From: Tabrizicola sp. TH137
GTDB taxonomy: Bacteria > Pseudomonadota > Alphaproteobacteria > Rhodobacterales > Rhodobacteraceae
Length of the DNA: 64,000 nt
Direction: 5' to 3'
Assembly (NCBI RefSeq): GCF_002855575.1
Contig: NZ_PKRQ01000004.1
Span: 248,001-312,000, forward strand
Under the pieces are notes generated by a model, which was given only the letters and a program-made list of their open reading frames with translations, ran no database searches and was not told the DNA's origin. Shown here piece after piece: positions 33,808-42,445 of the stretch; the stretch's first letter is position 1, and the number at the start of each line of letters is the position of its first letter. The position numbers and the translations under genes were made by a program.

Positions 33808-35216
33808 CACAGCCCCAGCATCCCCGGCAACCCGCACAGCACCGCCCGCGCCCCCTGCCCGACCCCGCCCTTCGGCCGCGCCGGCGCCTCGGTCGGCGTA
33901 TGGCCATAGATGTCGAAATGCACATAGCGCGGATGGTCGGCAAAGCGCCGCAGGAACAGCGCCGCCGTGATCGACCCGGCAAAGCCGAAGCCCGGCGCAT
34001 TGTCCAGATCGGCAATCCCCGGCTCGATCACGCTTTCATAGGCATCGTGGAAGGGCAGCCGCCAGACCGGATCGCAGCCCTCCGCCGCCCCCGCCTCCAG
34101 CGCCGCCACCAGCCCGGCATCGTCGCAGTAATAGGGCGCAAGGTCAGGCCCCACCGCCACCCGCGCCGCGCCCGTCAGCGTCGCCATAGAGACCAGCAGG
34201 TCGCAAGGCTCCTCCACCGCCCAGGCCAGCGCATCGCCAAGGATCAGCCGCCCCTCGGCATCGGTGTCGTTCACCTCCACCGTCAAACCCTTGCGACTGG
34301 TCAGAATGTCCTTGGGCTTCAGCGCATTGCCCGCAACCACATTCTCCACCGCCGGCACGATCACCCGCAGCCGGACCGGCAACTGCAACTCCATGATCAT
34401 CTGCGCCAGCCCCATCACCGTGGCCGCGCCCCCCATGTCCTTCTTCATCAGGCTCATGCCGTTCGACGGCTTCAGGTTCAGCCCCCCGGTATCAAAGCAG
34501 ACCCCCTTGCCCACCAGCGTCAGCGCAGGCCCCGCCGCACCCCAGCGCATCTCCATGATCCGCGGCGCGCGCGGGCTCGCCCGTCCCACGGCATGGACCA
34601 TGGGGAATCCCTGCTCCAGCAGGTCCTCCCCCCGCACCACCGACACTGCCGCCCCATGCCGCCCGGCCAGCGCGACAAACGCCGCCTCCAACTCCCCCGG
34701 CCCCATGTCCTGCGCGGGCGTATTGATCAGGTCGCGCGTCAGATACTCCCCCCGCGCCATCGCCATGATCCGCGCCGCCTCCACCCCCGCCGGGCAGACC
34801 AGCCGCGCCAGCCCCGCCTCCTTCGGCTTGCGATAGCTGCCAAAGCGATAGGCCGACAAAAGCCAGCCCAGCGCCACCTCCGCCCGCTCGACCCGCGTCA
34901 GATCCCCCTCGATCCGCCAATCGCCTGCGGGCAGACCCGCCACCGCCTTGACCAGGCCGAACCGCAGCCGCCGCCGGGCCGCGGCCGTGCCATAGCCCGC
35001 CACCGCCCCCACAACCGCGCCCTCCGGCCCCGGCAGCAGACGCAGCTCGCCCAGATCGCCCTTGAACCCTGTCGCCGTCAGCCAGGCCGCCGCCACCGCC
35101 CCCAGCCGCGCCGCCAGATCGGCCAGCCCGTCAGGCGTCACGATGTAGAGAGGCCGTGCCACCGCCCCAGGATCGGCAAAGGCGGGGGTCAGCAGCGGGT
35201 AATCAAGATCGGCCAT
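33807..35216 (-). CDS. Leucyl aminopeptidase family (M17) protein
   Basis: A 469-residue cytosolic aminopeptidase. The two-metal site motifs are VGKGVCFDTGGLNLKPSNGM, LMKKDMGGAATVMGL and NDTDAEGRLILGDAL (the M17 signature). The start at 35216 (MADLDYPL) has an AAGGA ribosome-binding site; an in-frame Met at 35240 is less likely. It is translationally coupled to an NlpC/P60 peptidase, suggesting joint turnover of wall peptides; that is inference. Confidence 0.93.
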   Translation of the reverse strand: MADLDYPLLTPAFADPGAVARPLYIVTPDGLADLAARLGAVAAAWLTATGFKGDLGELRLLPGPEGAVVGAVAGYGTAAARRRLRFGLVKAVAGLPAGDWRIEGDLTRVERAEVALGWLLSAYRFGSYRKPKEAGLARLVCPAGVEAARIMAMARGEYLTRDLINTPAQDMGPGELEAAFVALAGRHGAAVSVVRGEDLLEQGFPMVHAVGRASPRAPRIMEMRWGAAGPALTLVGKGVCFDTGGLNLKPSNGMSLMKKDMGGAATVMGLAQMIMELQLPVRLRVIVPAVENVVAGNALKPKDILTSRKGLTVEVNDTDAEGRLILGDALAWAVEEPCDLLVSMATLTGAARVAVGPDLAPYYCDDAGLVAALEAGAAEGCDPVWRLPFHDAYESVIEPGIADLDNAPGFGFAGSITAALFLRRFADHPRYVHFDIYGHTPTEAPARPKGGVGQGARAVLCGLPGMLGL

Positions 35217-35296
35217 GGTCAGGGTTCCTTCGGATCGCATGCCGCGACCCTACACCCCACCGCGCCCCCCGCAACCCCCGGCAGGCAGCCCGGGCC

Positions 35297-35656
35297 TCAG
35301 GGCCGCACCAGCGATTGCTCCGCCACCCGCATCAGACGGGCCCAGACCGCCGCAAAGGCCGTCGCATCCCCGCGCAACAGCACCGCCCGCGCATCCGCCG
35401 CAACCTGGGCCAGGCTCACCATGCCCACGCCCCCGGCCAGCGCCTCCATGCGCTTCAACCCGCGCGGCAACGATCCCAGCTCATGCCGGTCCACCTGCGC
35501 CGCCATCACCGTCACGGCAATGGCCAGTTCACCCACCGCCCGCGATACCAGCTTGGCCCCCGGGTCCGGCCCCAGACGGTCGAAGATCGCAAGGATCGCT
35601 GCCTCGTTCTCGTCCACCTGCTCGCGCAGATGCAACTGCACCACACTCTCGGACAT
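35297..35656 (-). CDS. Hypothetical helical protein
   Basis: A 119-residue, all-helical, soluble protein (SVVQLHLREQVDENEAAILA; RAVGELAIAVTVMAAQVDRH; RGLKRMEALAGGVGMVSLAQ). The four-helix look recalls a histidine-phosphotransfer domain, but there is no suitably placed phospho-acceptor His, so I do not name it so. It stands alone, 80 bp upstream of the leucyl aminopeptidase start on the same strand. Confidence 0.65.
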   Translation of the reverse strand: MSESVVQLHLREQVDENEAAILAIFDRLGPDPGAKLVSRAVGELAIAVTVMAAQVDRHELGSLPRGLKRMEALAGGVGMVSLAQVAADARAVLLRGDATAFAAVWARLMRVAEQSLVRP

Positions 35657-35699
35657 GCCACCCCCTGGAACCTGTCACACCCGGGCAACAGCATGAATC

Positions 35700-35801
35700 G
35701 TGCCACTGAAGGAAAGGTTTTCGCTCTCGCAAATAAACACTCGAATTTTCCTATACTTCGCCCTAGGAAGGCAGCGAAGACCCCCGCACAGGGATGCCCC
35801 G
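35700..35801 (+). promoter_or_regulatory. AT-rich promoter region of the carbonic anhydrase gene
   Basis: A markedly AT-rich stretch between the divergent hypothetical gene and the carbonic anhydrase gene. It contains TATACT at 35752-35757, a good -10 match about 45 bp before the start codon. I see no clear -35 hexamer. This supports a dedicated promoter here. Confidence 0.3.
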
Positions 35802-36449
35802 ATGCAGCAGGCCCGGCCCCTTCCCGCCTATCTGATCAGCCGCTTCCAGGGCTGGCGGGCGACCACCTATCAGGACAACAAGGCCTGGTATCGCCGCCTT
35901 GCCGAAAGCGGCCAGCATCCCCGCGCCATGGTCATCTCCTGCTGCGACTCGCGCGTGCATGTGACCTCCATCTTCGGCGCGGACGAAGGCGAATTCTTCA
36001 TCCACCGCAATGTCGCCAATCTCGTCCCGCCCTATAACCCGGATGGCGAATACCACGGCACCTCGGCGGCGGTGGAATATGCCGTCACCTCGCTCGGCGT
36101 CGCCCATATCGTGGTCCTGGGCCATTCCAACTGCGGCGGGGTCAAGGGCTGCCATGACATGTGCTCGGGCCACGCCCCCGCACTGGAAGAGAAATCCTCC
36201 TTCGTCGGCCGCTGGATGGATATCCTCCGCCCCGGCTACGAACGGGTCCGCGCCACCGCCCCTGCCGATCCCCTGCGCGCCCTGGAAAAGGAAGCCGTCC
36301 TCGTCAGCCTCGAAAACCTGATGACCTTCCCCTTCGTCCGAACCGCGGTCGAGGATGACCGCCTCACCCTCCACGGCCTCTGGACGGATACGGGCGAAGG
36401 CGGGCTGGAACAGTTCGACCCCGCCCGCGGCGGTTTCGTCCCCGTCTGA
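35802..36449 (+). CDS. Beta-class carbonic anhydrase
   Basis: A 215-residue enzyme interconverting CO2 and bicarbonate. Zinc ligands and catalytic dyad are in CCDSR (Cys47, Asp49, Arg51) and LGHSNCGGV (His108, Cys111). The start at 35802 (MQQARPLPAY) gives the usual length. It is followed on the same strand by an SbtA-type bicarbonate permease and an SbtB-type PII protein, which indicates a role in inorganic-carbon supply. A short TTCATCTTGG element lies between it and sbtA. Confidence 0.94.
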   Translation: MQQARPLPAYLISRFQGWRATTYQDNKAWYRRLAESGQHPRAMVISCCDSRVHVTSIFGADEGEFFIHRNVANLVPPYNPDGEYHGTSAAVEYAVTSLGVAHIVVLGHSNCGGVKGCHDMCSGHAPALEEKSSFVGRWMDILRPGYERVRATAPADPLRALEKEAVLVSLENLMTFPFVRTAVEDDRLTLHGLWTDTGEGGLEQFDPARGGFVPV

Positions 36450-36485
36450 CGGGTGGCGCAGATCGACAGAACCCGCCCCTGCCGC

Positions 36486-36506
36486 TTCATCTTGGCCCAA
36501 ATACTC
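36486..36506 (+). repeat. TTCATCTTGG dispersed element, copy 3 (short)
   Basis: TTCATCTTGGCCCAAATACTC, 37 bases after the carbonic anhydrase stop. It is a short form lacking the GC-rich extension found at 29841 and 37962. The rest of the 193-bp gap to sbtA shows no gene. Confidence 0.7.
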
Positions 36507-36642
36507 ATCTTCCACCGCCACCCTGCGCAAAGGGCAGGCCGCTCGCGCCGGAAACAAGGCCGGCGACGCCGCCCATGACGCAACACCTTCACAGCGCCGT
36601 GAACGGCGCTATCTTCGCCGCCAGCCAACAGGGGAACCCGTC

Positions 36643-37623
36643 ATGCAAGATATCCTGACGCTGGCAGGTGCAAACCTGCTGACGCCCATGATCCTGTGCT
36701 TCGCGCTGGGCCTCGCCGCCGCGCTGGCACGGTCGGAACTCTCGGTCCCCGAGGCCGCCGCCAAGGCGCTGTCGATCTACCTTCTCTTCGCCATCGGCTT
36801 CAAGGGCGGGGTCTCGGTCGCCGATCACGGTCTGGACGGCAGCCTGATCGCCGCCCTCGTCGCCGGGGTGATCCTCTCCTTCGCCCTGCCCTTCGCGGCC
36901 TTCGCGCTCCTGAAAGCCCTCACCCGCCTTTCCGTCACCGATGCCGCCGCCGTCGCCGCCCATTACGGCTCCATCTCCATCGTGACCTTCGTCACCGCCA
37001 CCTCCGTCCTGCAATCGCAAGGCATCGCCGCCGAAGGCTACATGGTCGCCGTCGCCGCCGCGATGGAGGCCCCGGCCATCATTTCCGCCCTCTTCATCGT
37101 CTCCCGCGCCGGCGGCCGCGCCGAAGGCATGGATGCAGAGCTCTGGCGCGAAATCCTCCTCAACGGCTCCATCGTCCTTCTCGTCGGCTCCTTCGCCATC
37201 GGCCTCATCACCGGGGCCGAAGGGATGGCCCGGATCGAAAGCTTCATCGTCTCGCCCTTCCAGGGGGTGCTCTGCCTCTTCCTCCTCGACATGGGCCTTG
37301 TCGCGGGGCGCGGCCTCCGCGGCGCGCGCGGCGTCCTCACCGCAGGCACGCTGGCCTTCGGCATCCTGATGCCCATCCTCGGCGCGGCGGCAGGCCTTGC
37401 CGCGGCCCTCGCCCTGGGCCTTTCCCCCGGCGGCACCGCGCTCATGATGACGCTCGCCGCCTCCGCCTCCTATATCGCCGTCCCCGCCGCCATGCGCGTG
37501 GCCCTGCCCGAGGCGAACCCCTCGATCTACCTCACCCTCTCGCTGGGGATCACCTTCCCCTTCAACCTCACCCTCGGCATCCCGGCCTATGTCGCCGTGG
37601 CCACCGCCCTCACCGGAGGCTGA
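36643..37623 (+). CDS. sbtA: SbtA-like sodium-dependent bicarbonate permease
   Basis: A 326-residue membrane protein with about ten helices in two inverted halves, matching the SbtA family (Na+/HCO3- symporter). Recognisable pieces are LSIYLLFAIGFKGGVSVADH, VAAHYGSISIVTFVTATSVL, AMEAPAIISALFIVSRAGGR, LNGSIVLLVGSFAIGLITG and SASYIAVPAAMRVALPEANP. The gene directly downstream encodes its PII-like partner, as in cyanobacterial sbtAB. The carbonic anhydrase upstream supports the assignment. Whether the host fixes CO2 cannot be seen here. Confidence 0.88.
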   Translation: MQDILTLAGANLLTPMILCFALGLAAALARSELSVPEAAAKALSIYLLFAIGFKGGVSVADHGLDGSLIAALVAGVILSFALPFAAFALLKALTRLSVTDAAAVAAHYGSISIVTFVTATSVLQSQGIAAEGYMVAVAAAMEAPAIISALFIVSRAGGRAEGMDAELWREILLNGSIVLLVGSFAIGLITGAEGMARIESFIVSPFQGVLCLFLLDMGLVAGRGLRGARGVLTAGTLAFGILMPILGAAAGLAAALALGLSPGGTALMMTLAASASYIAVPAAMRVALPEANPSIYLTLSLGITFPFNLTLGIPAYVAVATALTGG

Positions 37624-37624
37624 C

Positions 37625-37933
37625 ATGCAAACCCATCAGGCAAAGCGCGTCGAAATCATCATCGAGGCCCCGATGGAAAACCGCCTGACCGATGCCCTCA
37701 CCCGCGCGGGCGTCACCGGCTTCACCGTCCTGCCCGTCCTCGGCGGCTCCGGTCGCTCCGGCCGCTGGACGCGCGAAGGCCAGGTCGGCCGCGCGGGCAT
37801 GGTGGCGGTCATCTGCCTCATCCGCCCCGAACGGCTCGACACCCTGCTCGAGGCCGCCTTCACCGTGGTCGAACGCCATATCGGCGTGGTCAGCGTCACC
37901 GACACCCAGGTCCTCCGCGCCGAACGCTTCTGA
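37625..37933 (+). CDS. sbtB: SbtB-like PII-family signalling protein
   Basis: A 102-residue PII-superfamily protein: VEIIIEAPMENRLTDALTRA as first beta-alpha unit, a T-loop-like GGSGRSGRWTREGQVG, then VAVICLIRPERLDTLLEAAF and GVVSVTDTQVLRAERF. Cyanobacterial SbtB binds adenyl nucleotides (cAMP, AMP, ADP) and controls SbtA. The Cys-containing C-terminal R-loop (CGPEGC) of some SbtB proteins is missing. The start is one base after the sbtA stop. Confidence 0.85.
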   Translation: MQTHQAKRVEIIIEAPMENRLTDALTRAGVTGFTVLPVLGGSGRSGRWTREGQVGRAGMVAVICLIRPERLDTLLEAAFTVVERHIGVVSVTDTQVLRAERF

Positions 37934-37961
37934 AATAAACCCGCCGCAAGAGGCCTGCCCC

Positions 37962-38118
37962 TTCATCTTGGCGAAAAATACTCTCAGGGGGTGAATGGCC
38001 GCGCGGGAACCGCGCGGACAGAGGGGGCGGAACGCCCCCTGAACGCGGAGGCGAAGCGCGGCACGCGCGCAGCCGACAGGAAAGCCGCGCGGCGGCACGC
38101 CGCTCCGCCAGATCACCG
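37962..38118. repeat. TTCATCTTGG dispersed element, copy 4 (long form, ~157 bp)
   Basis: It starts TTCATCTTGGCGAAAAATAC 29 bases after the sbtB stop and shares ordered blocks with copy 2 at 29841. It ends GCTCCGCCAGATCACCG. Its right end overlaps the stop codon of the TetR gene on the minus strand, so the repeat supplies that stop. It holds inverted repeats such as CCGCGCGG and GGGGGCGGAACGCCCCC. Confidence 0.75.
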
Positions 38119-38694
38119 ATGGATGGAAGACAATCGCTCCAGCGCCGCGCCGACCCGCGCCCCGTCCCGCCGCAGCGACAGCCCGGCATAATCCCCTGCC
38201 ACCGCCAGCGCCTCCACCCCGGCGATCAGCACCGCATTCACCGCTGCCGCATCCGCCCCCTCGGGCGCAGCCAGCCCCGTCTCGGCCTTGGCGCGCTGGA
38301 ACCACTCGCGCAGAACCGCCGCCCGCGCCGCCCGAAACGGCGCCGCCGCCGCCTCCGGTGCCGCCAGCGCCACCCGCGCCGCCTCACGCGCCAGCGCGTC
38401 CTCCGCCAGATGCGCCGCCAGCGCCCGCAGCAGCCGCGCCACCAGCGCGGCATAATCCGCCACAGGGTCCCGCAGCACCCCCTGCAAAGCGACAGCCATC
38501 GCCCGTCCCGATTCCGCCCCCATGGCCGCCAGCAGCCCCTCCTCGCCCTCGAAATAGCGATAGATCAGCTTCTTGTCGCAGCCTGCCGCGCGCGCCACGG
38601 CATTGACGCCGAATCCCGGCAAACCGGCCTGCGCCAGCACGCCAAATCCGGCTGCAACGATCCTTGCCTCCGTCTCCTGCCGGTCCTTGCTCAT
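38113..38694 (-). CDS. TetR/AcrR-family transcriptional regulator
   Basis: A 193-residue repressor. HTH about 8-55: ARIVAAGFGVLAQAGLPGFG, then NAVARAAGCDKKLIYRYFEG. The remainder is Ala-rich helices of the ligand domain. The start at 38694 (MSKDRQETE) is chosen because the HTH follows. It is divergent from a membrane-protein gene, and two GTGACAT-containing sites lie between them, so autoregulation and control of that gene are likely. Confidence 0.9.
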   Translation of the reverse strand: MSKDRQETEARIVAAGFGVLAQAGLPGFGVNAVARAAGCDKKLIYRYFEGEEGLLAAMGAESGRAMAVALQGVLRDPVADYAALVARLLRALAAHLAEDALAREAARVALAAPEAAAAPFRAARAAVLREWFQRAKAETGLAAPEGADAAAVNAVLIAGVEALAVAGDYAGLSLRRDGARVGAALERLSSIHR

Positions 38695-38697
38695 CTT

Positions 38698-38766
38698 GTG
38701 TCCCCTATCGGTGACATTTTCCTTGCGCGACTCGCCCAAGGCCCTTATGTCACCATTCAGTGACAT
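38698..38766. promoter_or_regulatory. Pair of candidate TetR operators
   Basis: Site 1 (38747-38766) is ATGTCAC-CATTCA-GTGACAT, a perfect 7-bp inverted repeat just before the membrane-protein gene. Site 2 (38698-38717) is GTGTCCC-CTATCG-GTGACAT, the same layout with two mismatches, immediately before the TetR start. The sites are 49 bp apart. Position and symmetry fit binding by the adjacent TetR protein. Confidence 0.7.
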
Positions 38767-38779
38767 CATGGAGACCCCG

Positions 38780-39451
38780 ATGACCCAGGTCAACCCCACC
38801 CGCGCCCTTGGCGCCGGGCTGATCGCGCTCGCGCTCGCCTTCAACCTGCCCTATGCCCGCCTCGCCGCCACCTTCGACTATCCCGGCATCCTGCGCCAAC
38901 CGCCCGAGACGATCCTTGCCGCGCTGGCCGCAGGCGGCCCCCCCCTCATCGCCACATGGTATGCCTTCGCCGCCTGTGCCCTGATCTTCGCCCCCCTCGC
39001 CATGGCGCAGGCGCTGGGTCAGGGCCGGGCGCAGCATGCGCCCGCCCTGGCCAGCGCCGCCGCCATCGCCGGGGCCTTTGCAGGTGTGCTTCAGGCGATG
39101 GGCCTCTTGCGCTGGGTACTCGTCCTGCCGCAGCTTGCCACCCTGCCCGATGCCACCGCCAGCTTCACCGCGCTCCATGCCTTCGGCGGCGCAGTGATCG
39201 GCGAACATCTGGGCCAGCTCGCCACCGCCTGCCATGTGGGCCTCATGGCCGCAATCCACCGCCGCGAAGGCCGCCGCGCCCTCGCCTGGACCGGCACCGC
39301 CACCGCCGCCCTCATCACGACGGGCAGTTTCGAAACCCCTGCCCTCGCCCTCGGCCTGCCAGGTGACCCATTCGCCCTGACGGCCATCGGCGGTTACCTG
39401 GCCCTGACACTCTGGCTGATCCTTGCCGGACTCTCCCTCCTGAGGCGCTAA
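38780..39451 (+). CDS. Multi-pass membrane protein, DUF4386-like
   Basis: A 223-residue protein with about six hydrophobic helices (GAGLIALALAFNLPYARLAA; WYAFAACALIFAPLAMAQAL; LGQLATACHVGLMAAIH; YLALTLWLILAGLSLL). The segment FDYPGILRQPPETILAALAA resembles DUF4386 proteins; I am moderately sure of that. The start at 38780 (MTQVNPTR) has a GGAG site; ATG at 38768 is the alternative. Probably repressed by the divergent TetR. Role unknown. Confidence 0.72.
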   Translation: MTQVNPTRALGAGLIALALAFNLPYARLAATFDYPGILRQPPETILAALAAGGPPLIATWYAFAACALIFAPLAMAQALGQGRAQHAPALASAAAIAGAFAGVLQAMGLLRWVLVLPQLATLPDATASFTALHAFGGAVIGEHLGQLATACHVGLMAAIHRREGRRALAWTGTATAALITTGSFETPALALGLPGDPFALTAIGGYLALTLWLILAGLSLLRR

Positions 39452-39471
39452 CCCCGCCCCCGCAACGCAGA

Positions 39472-39500
39472 ACGCCCGGCGCTCACAGGCGACCGGGCGT
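39472..39500. terminator. Hairpin between convergent genes
   Basis: ACGCCCGG (39472-39479) pairs perfectly with CCGGGCGT (39493-39500) over a 13-nt loop. It lies between the convergent membrane-protein gene and the small 60-residue gene. No T-run, so termination strength is doubtful. Confidence 0.4.
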
Positions 39501-39525
39501 CGGTGTCGAACCAGATCGGTGGCGC

Positions 39526-39708
39526 TCACGCCGCCATCTGCACCTTCGATGCACGCATGGCCTTCCGCGACCGGATCAACATGGCCTGCGCCGCGAAATC
39601 GTCGCGGAACAGGGCCTGCAATTCGGCCCGGGCCAAAGTGCGCGGCGCAGTGATCCCGTCCTCATCGGCGGACGTCTTCAGGATCGTTTCGACAAGAACC
39701 TTGAACAT
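39526..39708 (-). CDS. Small hypothetical protein
   Basis: A 60-residue protein, MFKVLVETILKTSADEDGIT followed by a helix (TLARAELQALFRDDFAAQAM) and a basic end. No membrane segment or family recognised. The start at 39708 has a GGGGG ribosome-binding stretch at seven bases. Frame use and codon pattern look coding, but size makes this uncertain. Confidence 0.5.
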   Translation of the reverse strand: MFKVLVETILKTSADEDGITAPRTLARAELQALFRDDFAAQAMLIRSRKAMRASKVQMAA

Positions 39709-40033
39709 GTGACAACCCCCAGGCTGGTCTTTGTTTGATGCTCCCAAGAAAGGCCATCGCCCGCGCCGTCTCAATCCAACTTTGGCCTCATTCCCCGCCA
39801 CGGGCGGATGCGGCCAATACCTTGGCAGGGGGGGCGACCCCTCCCTTCGGCAAGGGGGCCGTCCATCCCGCAAACCGCCCCGACCGGTACCATCCCTGCC
39901 GTCCCCCGCCCCCGATCCGCCTCCCGGCCCGGCGCCATCGCCCGATTCGGCCCCGCAACCACCGCCAACATGCCACCGGAACGGAAAAGCCCCGCCGGGG
40001 GTGGGGCTCTCCAGTCCGTCAGGGCGGGCAGGC
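39709..40033. other. Gene-free stretch between the small protein gene and asd
   Basis: About 325 bp with no convincing reading frame. It contains G-rich runs (near 39826 and 39853) and, at its right end, the asd terminator. I see no repeat copy here. Confidence 0.5.
39985..40008 (-). terminator. Terminator of asd
   Basis: On the minus strand AGCCCC...GGGGCT (40008-40003 with 39993-39988, 9-nt loop) is followed by TTTT (39988-39985). It starts 26 bases after the asd stop. A fair rho-independent terminator. Confidence 0.65.
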
Positions 40034-41056
40034 TCAGCCTTTCTTCAGGCAGCGGTTCCCCAGAACTTCGGCGATCTGCACCGCGTTCAGCGCCGCCCCC
40101 TTGCGCAGGTTGTCGGACACGCACCACAAGTTCAGCCCGTTCTCTATGGTGCTGTCCTGCCGGATGCGGCTGACATAGGTCGCATATTCGCCCACACATT
40201 CGATGGGCGTGATGTAGCCACCCGCCTCGCGCTTATCCACCACCAGCACGCCGGGGGCCTCGCGCAGGATGTCGGTCGCCTCTTCCCAGTCGAGGAACTC
40301 CTCGAACTCGATGTTGATCGCTTCCGAATGGCCCACGAAGACCGGCACCCGCACGCAGGTCGCCGTCACCTTGATCTTCGGATCGAGGATCTTCTTCGTC
40401 TCGGCCACCATCTTCCATTCTTCCTTGGTCTCGCCCGAGTCCAGGAAGACGTCGATATGCGGAATGACGTTGAAGGCGATCTGCTTCGGATAGACTTTCG
40501 GCGCCACTTCCTGCCCCGGCACGAAGATGCCCTTGGTCTGGTTCCACAGTTCGTCCATTGCCTCCTTGCCGGTGCCCGACACGGATTGATAGGTGGCCAC
40601 GACCACCCGCTTGATCCGCGCCCGGTCATGCAGCGGCTTCAGCGCCACCACCATCTGCGCGGTGGAACAGTTCGGGTTCGCGATGATGTTCTTGTTCTTG
40701 TAGCGGACCACGTCATCCGCATTCACTTCCGGCACGATCAGCGGAATGTCGGGGTCATAGCGATAGAGCGACGAATTGTCGATCACCACGCAGCCCTGCG
40801 ACGCCGCCTTGGGCGCATAGACCTTCGTCGCGTCCGACCCGATGGCAAACAGCGCGATATCCCAGCCCGTGAAATCGAACGTGTCGAGGTCCTGGGTCTT
40901 CAAAGTTCGGTCGCCGAAGCTGACTTCCGTGCCCAGCGATTTGCGCGACGCCAGCGCCGCGATCTCATCGACCGGAAACTCGCGTTCCGCGAGGATGTTC
41001 AGCATTTCCTTGCCAACGTTGCCCGTGGCACCGACGACTACGACCTTGTAGCCCAT
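40034..41056 (-). CDS. asd: Aspartate-semialdehyde dehydrogenase
   Basis: A 340-residue enzyme reducing aspartyl phosphate to aspartate semialdehyde (lysine, threonine, methionine and diaminopimelate route). The NADP site is VVVVGATGNVGKEMLNILAE. The active-site Cys130 is in ANPNCSTAQMVVAL, and SVSGTGKEAMDELW and HIDVFLDSGETKEEWKM are family blocks. ATG at 41056 lies seven bases after AGGAG; an ATG directly before it (41059) is closer and less likely. Confidence 0.96.
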   Translation of the reverse strand: MGYKVVVVGATGNVGKEMLNILAEREFPVDEIAALASRKSLGTEVSFGDRTLKTQDLDTFDFTGWDIALFAIGSDATKVYAPKAASQGCVVIDNSSLYRYDPDIPLIVPEVNADDVVRYKNKNIIANPNCSTAQMVVALKPLHDRARIKRVVVATYQSVSGTGKEAMDELWNQTKGIFVPGQEVAPKVYPKQIAFNVIPHIDVFLDSGETKEEWKMVAETKKILDPKIKVTATCVRVPVFVGHSEAINIEFEEFLDWEEATDILREAPGVLVVDKREAGGYITPIECVGEYATYVSRIRQDSTIENGLNLWCVSDNLRKGAALNAVQIAEVLGNRCLKKG

Positions 41057-41155
41057 CATGGATCTCCTTTTCCCGTCCCCCTGACACAGGGACGGGGCCG
41101 CATACCCCAAGCGGCGCAGGGGGAAAAGCGGATTCCGCCGCGCGACGCCAATCCG

Positions 41156-42325
41156 TCAATCGGTGCGGTCGCGCGAGAACAGATAGATCCCCATCCCCAC
41201 CGTCAGCGTGACGGCGAAGAAGGCAAAGATGCCCTGATAGGGCAGCACCGCCGCCCCCCCTTCCAGCGCGCCATGAATGCGCCCCGTCGCCACCTGCGCC
41301 AATCCCACCGCCCCGATCCCGAACAGGTTCAACAGCGTCACCCCCCGCCCCATCAGATGCGGCGGAAAGAACGCCCGCCCATGCGCCACCACCATCGGGA
41401 AGGACGCGCCAAAGAACCCGATCCCGGCAAACAGCGCCAGCGTCACCCAGCCCCCCGCCCCCGGCCAAAGGATCAACCCGGCAAGGCAGGCCAGCACCCC
41501 GAGGTTCCCCCCGAAGATCAGCCATTTCCGCGTTCCCAGCACCCGGTCCAGCGGCCCATAGGCAAAGTTCCCCAGAACCATCGCCCCGCCCATCACCAGC
41601 GTCGCCACCCCGATCGCCGCCGCATCCGCCCCGAAGACATCCGCATAGTAAGGCCCCACCCACAGCCCCCGCAGCCCCGCAGCCGGCGCATAGCAGACCA
41701 CCATCATCGCCATCACCGGCCACAGCGCCCGCATCCGCAACAGGTCCAGCGTCGATCCCTGCCCCGCCCCCTCCGCCCGCGGCGGATCGCGCACCACGAG
41801 GGCCAGCGCCACCGCCACCAGCAGCGTGCCCCCCGCCACGCCCCACAGCGTCTCCCGCCAGCCAAAGGCCTCCACCGCCGCCGCCAGGGGCAGGCTCGAC
41901 GCGATATTGCCCACCGACCCGATCCCGATCATCAGCCCTGCCAGCGTGCCAAAGACCGCCGCCGGATAGATCCGCGCAAAGATGTAATAGGACGACACCA
42001 GAACCGGCGCGCAGCCCGCCCCGATCAGGGCCATGGCAATGGTCACCGCCCCCGGCCCCTGCGCCATGGCAAAGACCGCCGCCCCCGCCGCCGCGATCCC
42101 CAGCCCGACCGATGCCGTCACCCGCGGCCCCACCCGATCCAACGCTGACCCGATCGGCAATTGCGCCAGCGCAAAGACCAGAAACAGCAGCCCCGAAGCC
42201 GCCGCCAGATCCTCCGCCCCCGCCCCGATCTCCGCCTCCAGCACCGGCGCCAGCACCGCCAGAAAGGCCCGGTAGAACTGGCTCAGCACATAAGCGGCCA
42301 CCAGCGCCGCAATCCCCGCAATCAT
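41156..42325 (-). CDS. MFS transporter
   Basis: A 389-residue protein with about twelve helices and the MFS loop motif LPIGSALDRVGPRVTASVGL between helices 2 and 3. FYRAFLAVLAPVLEAEIG opens the first half. Substrate unknown. The start at 42325 (MIAGIAALVAAY) follows GGAGGAA; an upstream in-frame Met at 42418 would add an unlikely Gly-rich leader. It is divergent from the DUF4424 gene. Confidence 0.85.
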   Translation of the reverse strand: MIAGIAALVAAYVLSQFYRAFLAVLAPVLEAEIGAGAEDLAAASGLLFLVFALAQLPIGSALDRVGPRVTASVGLGIAAAGAAVFAMAQGPGAVTIAMALIGAGCAPVLVSSYYIFARIYPAAVFGTLAGLMIGIGSVGNIASSLPLAAAVEAFGWRETLWGVAGGTLLVAVALALVVRDPPRAEGAGQGSTLDLLRMRALWPVMAMMVVCYAPAAGLRGLWVGPYYADVFGADAAAIGVATLVMGGAMVLGNFAYGPLDRVLGTRKWLIFGGNLGVLACLAGLILWPGAGGWVTLALFAGIGFFGASFPMVVAHGRAFFPPHLMGRGVTLLNLFGIGAVGLAQVATGRIHGALEGGAAVLPYQGIFAFFAVTLTVGMGIYLFSRDRTD

Positions 42326-42445
42326 TCTGAGAGTTCCTCCATCCCGGCCCGCACCCTGCCAATCCCGCCGCGCGACCGCAACCCCAGACCCTTGCCAGCC
42401 GCCCCCGCCCAAGGGCATCCTTCCCCCATCGTCAGGAGTTGCCCC

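Noticed and set aside
39731-42148. Very long plus-strand open frame across asd and the MFS gene
   Set aside because: It is an antisense shadow of asd and the MFS gene (Arg/His/Pro-rich, no domain).
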